Source: Thermoleptolyngbya sichuanensis A183 (GTDB lineage: Bacteria > Cyanobacteriota > Cyanobacteriia > Elainellales > Elainellaceae). Taken from it: a stretch of DNA of 64,000 bases. The stretch is taken from contig NZ_CP053661.1 of the NCBI RefSeq assembly GCF_013177315.1, positions 1,674,001 through 1,738,000 on the forward strand, given 5' to 3'. The notes below the pieces were generated by a model. It was not told where the DNA came from and ran no database searches. It was given only the letters and a program-made list of their open reading frames with translations. The position numbers were made by a program, and so were the translations under genes. Position 1 is the first letter of the stretch. Each line of letters starts with the position of its first letter. Positions 28,101 through 36,351 of this stretch are shown here, in pieces.

Positions 28101-30494
28101 ATGAATGCAGCGGGCGGCGCAATGCTGTGCCTGGCCTACGGGCTGGGCCTGCTTTTGACCGGGGTTTCGGTGCAGGTATGGGGCATCTCAGCGGGGGCGA
28201 TCGCCCTCCCTGGGTTGGGATTGCTGGCAGGGGCGATCGCGCCTCGCCTCTGGCGGACGGGGCCTTCCGCCACGGTCTGGATAATAGCAGGATGGGTCGG
28301 ACTGTTGGCAGCGCTTTACTTTCAGGTGCGCCTGCCCAGACCTGCGGAAACTGACATTAGCGCTCTGCTGAGCAACCCCGACGCAGCAGCCGAGCAGACT
28401 AACTTAGCCGTAACGGTGCATGGCTTCATCGACACGCCGCCAAAGCAAACCCGCAGCGGCAAGCTCCAGCTAGAGCTAGTGCCGTTTCAGGTGCAGCAGA
28501 TGGACGAGGCCAACCAACCCATTCGCGCTGCGGCGGTGTCTGGGCGGCTGTATGTAACGCTGCCGCTGAAGCTGAAGACCGGCCTGCATCCGGGGCAAAT
28601 GCTCACGGTGTCGGGGTCGCTGTATCGCCCCAAGCCCGCCAGCAACCCCGGCGGCTTCGATTTCCGGCAATACTTGGCACAGCGCGGTATGTTTGCAGGA
28701 CTGGCGGGTAAAACCGTTGATTTTCCGGCAACAGAGGGGCGGTTTCGGGAACAGTGGATGTGGAGGCGATCGCTCTCTTCCCGGCTTCAGCAAGCGCTGT
28801 GGCAGGTGCGGCAGCGCATCGTGCGATCGCAGGCAGCGGGTCTAACCGTGAAAGCTGCCCCCAAAAAACCTAAAGAACCTAAAGAACCTGACGAGCGACC
28901 GGCGGCCCTGGTCAGCGCTATGCTGTTGGGCAAGGGGGCCGTAGACGTACCCTTTGACCTGCGCGACAGCTTTGCCAATGCGGGATTGGCCCACGCGCTG
29001 GCGGCATCGGGCTTTCAGGTATCGCTGCTGATCGGTATTTTGCTCAGCCTGACGCGATCGCTCCCGTCCCAGATCAGCTTTGCGCTCTCGGCGGCGGCGC
29101 TGCTGGGCTATATCGGCCTAACGGGGCTGGAGCCGTCGGTGGCGCGGGCGGGCGTGATGGGTCTGGCGGTGCTGGTGGCGATCACGCTGGGGCGCAAGGT
29201 CAACCCGCTCCACTCGCTGCTGCTGGCGGCGACGCTGCTGCTGCTGGTGAATCCGATCTGGATTTGGGATTTGGGCTTTCAGCTCAGCGTGCTGGCGACG
29301 CTGGGGCTGCTGGTGACGGCTCCCGTGCTGACGAAATGGCTGGACTGGCTGCCCAGCGCGATCGCCCCGCTGGTGGCCGTGCCTCTCGCCGCCTTCGTGT
29401 GGACGCTTCCGCTGCAACTGCACGTCTTCGGCGTGGTGTCGCCCTACAGCCTGCCGCTCAATATCCTGACTGCGCCGGTGATTACGGGCATCAGCCTGGG
29501 CAGCGGCCTCAGTGCGCTGGCGGCGCTGGTTGTGCCTGCGGTGGGCAGCGCGATCGCCCAGTTGCTCCTGTGGCCAACCCAGTTGTTGATCGCGCTGGTG
29601 GAATTTGCCAACCAGCTTCCGGGCAATGCCTATGCAGCGGGGGCGATCGCGCCCAGTCAGGTGGTCGCGCTGTATGCCATCTACCTGCTGGTGTGGGGCG
29701 TGGCGGCGCTACATCGGCGCTGGTGGGTGGCGGCGATCGTGTGTCTTGGGCTGGTGGCCATTCCGACGGGGACGGCGGTGATGTCGCGGCTGGCGGTGAC
29801 CGTGCTAGACACGGCCGACGAGCCGATGCTGATCGTGCAGCACCGCAGCCGCGTGGGGCTAATCGGCAGCTTCAGCCCCCAGGACGTGCAGTTCACCGTG
29901 CTGCCCTTTTTGCGACAGCAGGGGGTGAACCGGGTGACCTGGGCGATCGCCCCCGACCTCACCGAATGCCACACAGAAGGCTGGATGCAGCTTGCACAAC
30001 ATCTACCGATTCAGTCTTTCTATTTTTCTTCTGGAGCATGTGAACCCTCTGAAACCCCAAAGCCCCCCGACAAACAGCAACTCATTCAGCAACTCCAGGC
30101 GGGGGGCGGCCGGATTTACACATTGCCGCTGGATCAGGCGGTGCAGCTTGGCGATGTGGCGGTGCGGCAGGTGAATCAAGACCCCTTAGCGCTGCGATTT
30201 CAGATTGGTGACCAAATCTGGCTGCTGCTGCGCGAGTCGAAAACCGTGCCTTTGGAACTTGTGCTGCCACGACTGGCGACCCTGACCAGCGTGCTGTGGT
30301 GGGACGGAATAAAGCTGGATGCCCAAGCGCTCAGCACGATTCGCCCCCAGCAGGCGATCGCCACTCGCCCGCCCAGCGAAGCCGCAGAAGCCTGGTTCCG
30401 CAGCCAAACCGTTCCCCTGCATGTGGTCGCTCAGCAGGGCGCAATTCAGTGGACTCCAAAAACAGGGTTTCGGGCGATCGCCCCCGTCGATTAG
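28101..30494 (+). CDS. comEC: ComEC/Rec2-family DNA-uptake channel
   Basis: A 797-residue polytopic membrane protein. The N-terminal soluble DUF4131-like beta domain (about 75-215) contains GQMLTVSGSLYRPKPASNPG. The competence core follows with LVSAMLLGKGAVDVPFDLRD, GLAHALAASGFQVSLLIGIL and many helices. The C-terminal region has the position of the metallo-beta-lactamase domain but lacks the HxHxDH zinc motif, as is common in cyanobacterial ComEC. It forms the inner-membrane channel for transforming DNA. It is followed by tRNA-Ser. Confidence 0.9.
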   Translation: MNAAGGAMLCLAYGLGLLLTGVSVQVWGISAGAIALPGLGLLAGAIAPRLWRTGPSATVWIIAGWVGLLAALYFQVRLPRPAETDISALLSNPDAAAEQTNLAVTVHGFIDTPPKQTRSGKLQLELVPFQVQQMDEANQPIRAAAVSGRLYVTLPLKLKTGLHPGQMLTVSGSLYRPKPASNPGGFDFRQYLAQRGMFAGLAGKTVDFPATEGRFREQWMWRRSLSSRLQQALWQVRQRIVRSQAAGLTVKAAPKKPKEPKEPDERPAALVSAMLLGKGAVDVPFDLRDSFANAGLAHALAASGFQVSLLIGILLSLTRSLPSQISFALSAAALLGYIGLTGLEPSVARAGVMGLAVLVAITLGRKVNPLHSLLLAATLLLLVNPIWIWDLGFQLSVLATLGLLVTAPVLTKWLDWLPSAIAPLVAVPLAAFVWTLPLQLHVFGVVSPYSLPLNILTAPVITGISLGSGLSALAALVVPAVGSAIAQLLLWPTQLLIALVEFANQLPGNAYAAGAIAPSQVVALYAIYLLVWGVAALHRRWWVAAIVCLGLVAIPTGTAVMSRLAVTVLDTADEPMLIVQHRSRVGLIGSFSPQDVQFTVLPFLRQQGVNRVTWAIAPDLTECHTEGWMQLAQHLPIQSFYFSSGACEPSETPKPPDKQQLIQQLQAGGGRIYTLPLDQAVQLGDVAVRQVNQDPLALRFQIGDQIWLLLRESKTVPLELVLPRLATLTSVLWWDGIKLDAQALSTIRPQQAIATRPPSEAAEAWFRSQTVPLHVVAQQGAIQWTPKTGFRAIAPVD

Positions 30495-30530
30495 CGCCGT
30501 TCGTCCTGTAAAATACGATAATGCCCCTTT

Positions 30531-30617
30531 GGAGAGGTGGCAGAGTGGTTGAATGCGCTTGACTCGAAATCAAGTTTGGGGTCACACCCAACGGGGGTTC
30601 GAATCCCCCCCTCTCCG
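30531..30617 (+). tRNA. tRNA-Ser(CGA)
   Basis: Acceptor stem GGAGAGG/CCTCTCC with discriminator G at 30617. The anticodon stem CTTGA/TCAAG encloses the loop CTCGAAA, giving anticodon CGA. A long variable arm (TTTGGGGTCACACCCAACG) and T-loop GGTTCGAATCC are present. The 87-nt length is typical of class II tRNA-Ser. No CCA is encoded. Confidence 0.95.
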
Positions 30618-30753
30618 TATTGCTTTAGGTTGCCCGGTCGATTCAGATTGTCAGGTCAAGATGTAGCGCTGGCTACACAATGTCGCTTTTGCGTCAGAAC
30701 TGGGGATAATTGGGAAAGTTCTCGTCTCCATCCCAGAACCCAATCCCAGACCT

Positions 30754-31869
30754 ATGACTCAGCCCAATCGGCCAATCGCTCCGTTTAGCCGCAAAACCCG
30801 TCGGCAGTTTCTTCAGGGGGCAGGCGCGGCCCTGTCAGCCGTGGCGCTGGCGAGCTGTCGGGGCGGCTATAGCAACGTGCAGGGCGGCGCGGGCGGCAGT
30901 GATACGCTGCGGATTTATACCTGGTCAAACTATATTGACGACGAGCTACTGAGCCAGTTTCAGGAGCAGACAGGCGTGCGGGCGATCGCCGATGTGTTCG
31001 ACTCCAACGAAACCATGCTGGCGAAGGTGCAGGCCGGCGGCGGCAACGAGTACAGCATCATCTACCCCTCCGACTATATGGTGGAGCAGATGAGGGAACT
31101 GAACCTGCTGGCAGAACTGGACAAAAGCAAAATCACCGGAGCCGAAAACCTGCTGCCCCAGTTCCAAGACCCGCCCTACGACCCCGGCAATCAGTTCAGC
31201 ATTCCCGCCGTGTGGGGTACGACCGGCCTAGTTTACAACCGCACCCAGCTAAACCCCTCGCCGCAGGACTGGGACTATCTCTGGGATAATCAGAGCAAGC
31301 TAGCGCGACGGGTGACGCTGTTTAACGACGTGCGCGAGGTGATGGGCGCAACGCTGAAGTCGCTGGGCTATTCCTATAACTCCACCAACCCAAAGGAACT
31401 GGAGGCGGCGTTCCGGCAGTTGCAAAAGCTCAAGCCTGCGATCGCCAACTTTACCACCGACGGCTGGCGCGATCAGATGTTGACGGGCGACTTGGCGATC
31501 GCCATGGCCTATTCCTCCGACGCGCTCCAGGTGTCCGAAGAAAATCCCGACATCCAATACCTGATTCCTGCCAGCGGCTCGTCCCTGTGGACCGATACGA
31601 TGGTAATTCCGGCGGCTGCCCCCAACCCCGATGCGGCCTATGCCTGGATTAACTTCTTGCTGGAGCCAGATGTGCTGGCACAGGCATCGGAGCGGCTGAG
31701 GTTCGCCACGGCAAACCAGGCGGCGATCGACCTCCTGCCCAACGCCCTCAAGTCCAATCCCAACCTCTATCCCAACCAGGCAGCGCTGCAAAAATGTGAG
31801 CGCATTTCCCCGATCGGCGACGCGACGGAACTCTACGACCAGTATTGGACGCAGCTCACCAGCCTATAG
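30754..31869 (+). CDS. potD: Spermidine/putrescine-type ABC transporter substrate-binding protein
   Basis: A 371-residue periplasmic binding protein of the PotD/PotF class. The N-terminus combines a twin-arginine motif (RKTRRQFLQGAGAAL) with a lipobox-like ALASC (31-35), so it is probably a Tat-exported lipoprotein. The body starts TLRIYTWSNYIDDELLSQFQ and has the family segments YSIIYPSDYMVEQM, VWGTTGLVYN and WTDTMVIPAAA. ATPase and permease genes are not adjacent. Polyamine specificity is inferred from the family only. Confidence 0.85.
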   Translation: MTQPNRPIAPFSRKTRRQFLQGAGAALSAVALASCRGGYSNVQGGAGGSDTLRIYTWSNYIDDELLSQFQEQTGVRAIADVFDSNETMLAKVQAGGGNEYSIIYPSDYMVEQMRELNLLAELDKSKITGAENLLPQFQDPPYDPGNQFSIPAVWGTTGLVYNRTQLNPSPQDWDYLWDNQSKLARRVTLFNDVREVMGATLKSLGYSYNSTNPKELEAAFRQLQKLKPAIANFTTDGWRDQMLTGDLAIAMAYSSDALQVSEENPDIQYLIPASGSSLWTDTMVIPAAAPNPDAAYAWINFLLEPDVLAQASERLRFATANQAAIDLLPNALKSNPNLYPNQAALQKCERISPIGDATELYDQYWTQLTSL

Positions 31870-31966
31870 CCGCCAGAAATCCGTTACCGGGTGGGCGATC
31901 GCGCATTACACTGGACTAGACCTTTTTGCCCCCCGGCATCGACCTCCAGCGGGCGACCCGTCAACC

Positions 31967-32998
31967 ATGTTTGAACTGCTCACCCGAATTCTGCTCTGGC
32001 TGCTAATTGGCACGATCCTCTGGTACGTGTTCAGCAAGTTTATTCCCAGGGTCTATCTGACGTGGCTAGGCGGCATTATCCTGTTTGCCTTCGTCATTCT
32101 GGCGTTCATTGACCCTACCAATCGCACCGTGGGCACGGTCTGGAGCGTGCTGTCGCTGCCGCTAAAACCGCTGGGTCTGGTGTTCTTCCTGCTGCTAAGT
32201 TCGCTGAAAAAAGGGGCCAAAAGCGTGGATGGCAATTTGGTGCTGGCGGCGGTGCTGGTGCTGCTGCTGACGAGTACGCCGATTGTGGCCTACTGGCTGA
32301 CCTCGCAGGCGGCCCGCACGCTGGCCTATAGCCCAGCGGTGCAGCGGCCGGTGGACTTTAACCCGGCATCCGTCAAGGCAATCGTGGTGCTAGGCGACAG
32401 CAATGACCCGGCCGACCCGGCCTACCGCAGCCGCACCCAGGTCAGCAGCGATCGCGACGGGTTTACCAACGTGCTGGCCTCGCGGCTCTTCTTTGCGGCT
32501 CGCGTCTATCGGGGTGAGTTGGAACAGGGCCGAAACCCGCTGGTCATCGTCAGCCTGGGGTCGCAACTGGGGCTGAATGCGTCGCAAGAGGCGCGGGCGA
32601 TCGCCATTCAGACGGTGCAGGGAATTTTGACCAGCGCGGGCGTGCAGGGCGATCGCATCGTAATCGACACCGAAGGCACGGATCTCTACAGCAACGCGGT
32701 GGCTATCGAGCGCATCCTGACCCCCCTGGGCTACCAAAAAGAAACCGACAGCCTGCTGCTGGTGGTGCCCTTGCTCAACGTCAGCCGCGCCCGCGCCACC
32801 TTTGCCAGTCGCGGTCTGCGAACCCTGGGACTGCCCACCGACCAATTCCTGTTTCAACTGGACGATCGCCGTCTGATTGCCAGCGTCGCCGACCTGGTGC
32901 CCAATGTAGACGCGCTGGCGCTAACGACCCGCGTGGTAGACGAATATTTGTCTTCGGTTTACTACTTTATGCGCGGCTGGCTGGTCAGCCCTATTTAG
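31967..32998 (+). CDS. YdcF/ElyC-type (DUF218) membrane protein
   Basis: A 343-residue protein with several N-terminal transmembrane helices (residues about 3-22, 28-46 and 88-108) and a C-terminal DUF218 domain beginning KAIVVLGDSNDPADPAYRS. E. coli relatives (ElyC, SanA, YdcF) act in envelope biogenesis; the reaction is not known. I set the start at the ATG at 31967 (MFELLTRILLWLL); the longer frame upstream overlaps potD and lacks family similarity. Confidence 0.75.
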   Translation: MFELLTRILLWLLIGTILWYVFSKFIPRVYLTWLGGIILFAFVILAFIDPTNRTVGTVWSVLSLPLKPLGLVFFLLLSSLKKGAKSVDGNLVLAAVLVLLLTSTPIVAYWLTSQAARTLAYSPAVQRPVDFNPASVKAIVVLGDSNDPADPAYRSRTQVSSDRDGFTNVLASRLFFAARVYRGELEQGRNPLVIVSLGSQLGLNASQEARAIAIQTVQGILTSAGVQGDRIVIDTEGTDLYSNAVAIERILTPLGYQKETDSLLLVVPLLNVSRARATFASRGLRTLGLPTDQFLFQLDDRRLIASVADLVPNVDALALTTRVVDEYLSSVYYFMRGWLVSPI

Positions 32999-33098
32999 CA
33001 ACGCTTCACGAATCTTCTCCTAGCGGGGACTGCGACCCGGCAAGAATCTGGCGAAAATCTAGAGTACACTCAGTCCATCTTGCAGGGGCGATCGGACG

Positions 33099-36000
33099 AT
33101 GAGCCAGGGCCACCACCGGAGACCAGCGTGTTTCACTGCCAAACCAGGGCAGCGGTTTGCGGCAGAAAGACGAGGTTTCTCCGCCACGCTTGCACGAGGT
33201 TTCTCCGCCACGCTTGCGCGATATTGCTCCAGAACACTTGGACGATATTGCTCCAGAACACTTGGACGATATTGCTCCAGAACACTTGGACGATATTACT
33301 CCGTAACGCCTAGGCGATGTTGCTCCGCAACGCTTGCGCGAACGCCCCACTCCAGTTCCCACCGCGTCTCCCACAGTCGCAAAACCAGGCAGTGGATCAC
33401 AACGCTGCTTCTGGGGCTAGTGCTGGCACTAGGCCTAGCGCATTCCGCAACAGCCACGCTTCCCGCCGCATCCTCCCCGTCGCCAGAAATCCACGCTGCT
33501 CCCGCCACCTCCCCACCAGAGACCTTACGCACCCAGCGCTGGTCTGAATTTCCCGCACAGCCCCCCTCCACATTCCCCCTCCGTTCTTCGTTCTTCGCTC
33601 TTCCTTCTTCGTTCTTCGCTCTTCGTTCTTCCCCCGACCCCCCACACTCCGCCCGGTCGCTCTACGACGCGGGTCGCTATCGAGAGGCGATCGCCCAATT
33701 GGAAGCCCTCCTCGATCAACTGCGGCAACCGGGCGCAGACCCCAGCCTTGGGGAGCAAACTCGTCTCCAAATTGGGCTAACGCTGGCAAACCTGTCGCTG
33801 GCGCATCAGCAGCTTGGAGAATGGGCCACGGCAGAGCGGCACATTGCCGAAGCGGTGCAACTGCTGAATTCCCTCGCGGTGCGTACTGTGACAGTGCAGC
33901 AGGCACAGGCGCAGGCATTGACCATTTTGGGGCGGCTCCAATTTGCGCGGGGACAGGCAGATGCAGCGCTAGAGTCCTGGGAGCGAGCAACGGCGCTGTT
34001 TCAGCAGGTGGGCGACCTAGCCGCCATCGACACGCAGATGAACCAGGCGCAGGCGCTGCAATCCCTAGGGCTATATCGGCGGGCGATCGCCCAACTCGCC
34101 GCTATCAACCAGCAGCTTGCTGCCACACCCGACTCGCTGACCAAGGCGCAGGTGTTGCGGACGCTTGGGGATGCTCAGCGCGTGGCGGGCGATCTGGACG
34201 CGGCCCGTCAAGCCCTAGAGCAAAGCCGCCGGATTGCCGCCGCGCTGCACACCCAGTCGCCCACGCCCGCCACCCAGGAGGCGATCGCCGCCGTCACCCT
34301 TAGCCTGGCAAATCTGGGCCGGGCCAGGGCGATCGCCACGCTGGGCCAGGCAGGCATGACCCCCACCGAAGCAGTTCAGCGACTGAAGACCCCCCTATCC
34401 GACAATCGCGCTCGGCGGGCCTACGAACAGCGCCAGCAACGCATCGCCACCACCTTTTTGCAGCAGACGGAAATCGTGCTGAAGCTGTATGACGAGGCTG
34501 CCCAGGTGTCCCCCTCGGCAGAGTTGCGGCTTCAGGCGGCGCTAAATCATCTCAGCCTGCTGGTGGAAACGGCCCAGTGGGAGCAGGCGCGATCGCGCTA
34601 TCCAGCCCTTCAGCAGCAGCTCGACCTACTGCCCCCCAGCCGTCCGACGCTGTTTAACCAGATCGAACTGGCGCAGGGGTTGACCGCGATTTCCCAGGCC
34701 AGTGGCGGCGATCCTGGGCTAGAGGCGATCGCCCGTCGGCTGTCCAAAACAGTGCAGCAGGCGAGGGAACTGGACGACCTGCGGGCAGAGTCCTTGGCTC
34801 TGGGCAGCTTGGGGCATCTGTACGAACAAACGGGACAGTGGCGCGAAGCCCAAACCCTGACTCAGCAGGCGCTCAACCTGGCCCAGCAAATCGCCGCCGC
34901 CGACATCGCCTATCGATGGCAGTGGCAACTGGGGCGACTGCTGCTGGTGCAGGGCGACAAAACGGGGGCGATCGCCGCCTACAGCCAGTCCGTGCAAAGC
35001 CTGCAAGCCATTCGGGGCGATCTGGTGGCCATTAACCGAGACGTGCAGTTCTCCTTCCGCGAGAGCGTGGAGCCAGTCTATCGCCAGTTGGTCGATTTGC
35101 TGCTCGATCCGCAAAACCCAACCCCCGACCTGGAGCGGCTGGTGCAGGCGCGGGACGTGATCGAGGGGCTGCAAGTGGCAGAACTGGACAACTTCTTTCG
35201 GGAAGCCTGCCTGGATACGCAGTTTCAGCTAGACCGGGTAGTGGATTTGTCTACGCTGCCCGCCGCCGTGCTGTATACCATTGTCCTGCCCGACCGGATT
35301 GAAGTCATCCTGAAGCAGCCCCAGCAGCCCCTCCGCCGTTACACCACGCCCGTCGCCCAGGAAACCGTGGAGCGGGTGTCCGAAGACCTGCTGCGAGAAT
35401 TGCGCGATCGCGCTTACCCCTCCCCAGAAGGACTGGCGCTGTCTCAGCAGGTCTACGACTGGCTGATTCGCCCCATTGCAGACCAGTTGACCGAAAACCA
35501 GACGCTTGTTTTCGTGCTAGACGGGGCGCTCCGCAACGTGCCAATGGCAGCCCTGCACGACGGTCGCCAGTATTTGATCGAACACTACAGCGTGGCGCTG
35601 GCTCCTGGTCTGCAACTGCCCGACCCGCGCCCGCTCCAGCAGCGTCAGTTTCGCGCCCTGATAGCCGGGCTGACGGAAGCACGAGACAATTTTCCTGCCC
35701 TGCCCAACGTGGAAAAGGAGCTAGAGGAAATCCAAAAAACCCTGCCCAGCCGCGTGCTAATCAACACAAGCTTTACCCAGCAAAATTTCCAGAATTCTCT
35801 AAGCGCCGCACCCGCCTCAATTGTCCACGTTGCAACCCACGGCGAGTTTAGCTCCAATGCTGCCGACACCTTCATCCTGGCGTGGGATAGCCGGGTCAAT
35901 GTGAAAGACCTCAGCAGCCTGCTGCAAGTCCAAGAGCTAGACAGCCCGGAACCGATTGAACTGCTGGTGTTGAGCGCCTGCCGCACCGCCGAGGGCGATC

Positions 36001-36245
36001 GCCGCGCCACGCTGGGTCTCGCAGGCGTGGCAGTCCGCGCCGGGGCCCGCAGCACCATCGCCTCGCTCTGGAGCGTAGACGACGAAGCCGGAGCCGACCT
36101 GATGATCGAGTTCTATCACCAACTGACGCGCAGCCCCATCTCCAAAGCCGAAGCTCTGCGCCAGGCCCAGCTGAGCCTACTGCGGGCAAACTACGACGCG
36201 CCCCGCTTCTGGGCATCCTACGTGCTGCTGGGCAACTGGCTTTAG
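33099..36245 (+). CDS. TPR-CHAT protein with signal/anchor and repeat-rich N-terminus
   Basis: A 1,048-residue protein. Residues 26-81 are an eight-residue repeat (RYCSRTLG and variants) encoded by a 24-bp tandem array. A hydrophobic signal or anchor (99-119, WITTLLLGLVLALGLAHSATA), a short-repeat-derived stretch (162-177), then a long region of TPR helices (about 185-690) follow. The C-terminal CHAT caspase-like protease has His914 (VHVATHGEFS) and Cys961 (LLVLSACRTAEGD). CHAT-TPR proteins are common in cyanobacteria; some act in defence or programmed death, but no gasdermin or STAND partner is next door. No in-frame start exists between the repeats and the anchor, so they appear to be translated. 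The stop codon overlaps MITE-B. Confidence 0.85.
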   Translation: MSQGHHRRPACFTAKPGQRFAAERRGFSATLARGFSATLARYCSRTLGRYCSRTLGRYCSRTLGRYYSVTPRRCCSATLARTPHSSSHRVSHSRKTRQWITTLLLGLVLALGLAHSATATLPAASSPSPEIHAAPATSPPETLRTQRWSEFPAQPPSTFPLRSSFFALPSSFFALRSSPDPPHSARSLYDAGRYREAIAQLEALLDQLRQPGADPSLGEQTRLQIGLTLANLSLAHQQLGEWATAERHIAEAVQLLNSLAVRTVTVQQAQAQALTILGRLQFARGQADAALESWERATALFQQVGDLAAIDTQMNQAQALQSLGLYRRAIAQLAAINQQLAATPDSLTKAQVLRTLGDAQRVAGDLDAARQALEQSRRIAAALHTQSPTPATQEAIAAVTLSLANLGRARAIATLGQAGMTPTEAVQRLKTPLSDNRARRAYEQRQQRIATTFLQQTEIVLKLYDEAAQVSPSAELRLQAALNHLSLLVETAQWEQARSRYPALQQQLDLLPPSRPTLFNQIELAQGLTAISQASGGDPGLEAIARRLSKTVQQARELDDLRAESLALGSLGHLYEQTGQWREAQTLTQQALNLAQQIAAADIAYRWQWQLGRLLLVQGDKTGAIAAYSQSVQSLQAIRGDLVAINRDVQFSFRESVEPVYRQLVDLLLDPQNPTPDLERLVQARDVIEGLQVAELDNFFREACLDTQFQLDRVVDLSTLPAAVLYTIVLPDRIEVILKQPQQPLRRYTTPVAQETVERVSEDLLRELRDRAYPSPEGLALSQQVYDWLIRPIADQLTENQTLVFVLDGALRNVPMAALHDGRQYLIEHYSVALAPGLQLPDPRPLQQRQFRALIAGLTEARDNFPALPNVEKELEEIQKTLPSRVLINTSFTQQNFQNSLSAAPASIVHVATHGEFSSNAADTFILAWDSRVNVKDLSSLLQVQELDSPEPIELLVLSACRTAEGDRRATLGLAGVAVRAGARSTIASLWSVDDEAGADLMIEFYHQLTRSPISKAEALRQAQLSLLRANYDAPRFWASYVLLGNWL
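33172..33339. repeat. Seven 24-bp tandem repeats within the CHAT gene
   Basis: Units begin at 33172, 33196, 33220, 33244, 33268, 33292 and 33316. Two have the form GAGGTTTCTCCGCCACGCTT..., three are GATATTGCTCCAGAACACTT... and the last two are intermediate. As 24 is a multiple of three the frame is kept (eight residues per unit). There are no spacers. Confidence 0.9.
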
Positions 36246-36323
36246 AGGATGTTTGAAAAGTCCTACTCTTTGTAGCAAAGCGTGCAAGATCCCCCTAAAT
36301 CCCCCTTAAAAAGGGGGACTTTA
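36245..36323. mobile_element. MITE-B remnant, interrupted by an IS5 terminus
   Basis: GAGGATGTTTGAAAAG through AAAAAGGGGGACTTTA matches the reverse complement of MITE-B (7551-7713) for 79 bp. It then stops where an IS5-type end (GAGCTAATTT) begins after TTA. The other half is not in the window. Confidence 0.8.
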
Positions 36324-36351
36324 GAGCTAATTTATAAAGAAAATCTAAATA
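36324..36351. mobile_element. Displaced terminus of the IS5-family element
   Basis: GAGCTAATTTATAAAGAAAA followed by TCTAAATA up to the start of IS copy 3. Joined through TAAATA to the sequence upstream of the IS5 transposase (complement of 1757-1762 and below), it provides the missing inverted repeat. It differs by one base from the end at 864. Confidence 0.75.

Noticed and set aside
28101-30494. ComEC as a broken gene because the zinc motif of its lactamase-like domain is missing
   Set aside because: Cyanobacterial ComEC proteins commonly lack it; the frame is intact and full length.
33172-33339. Regular 24-bp repeats resembling a CRISPR array
   Set aside because: Units are contiguous with no unique spacers, lie in an open reading frame and have no cas genes nearby.
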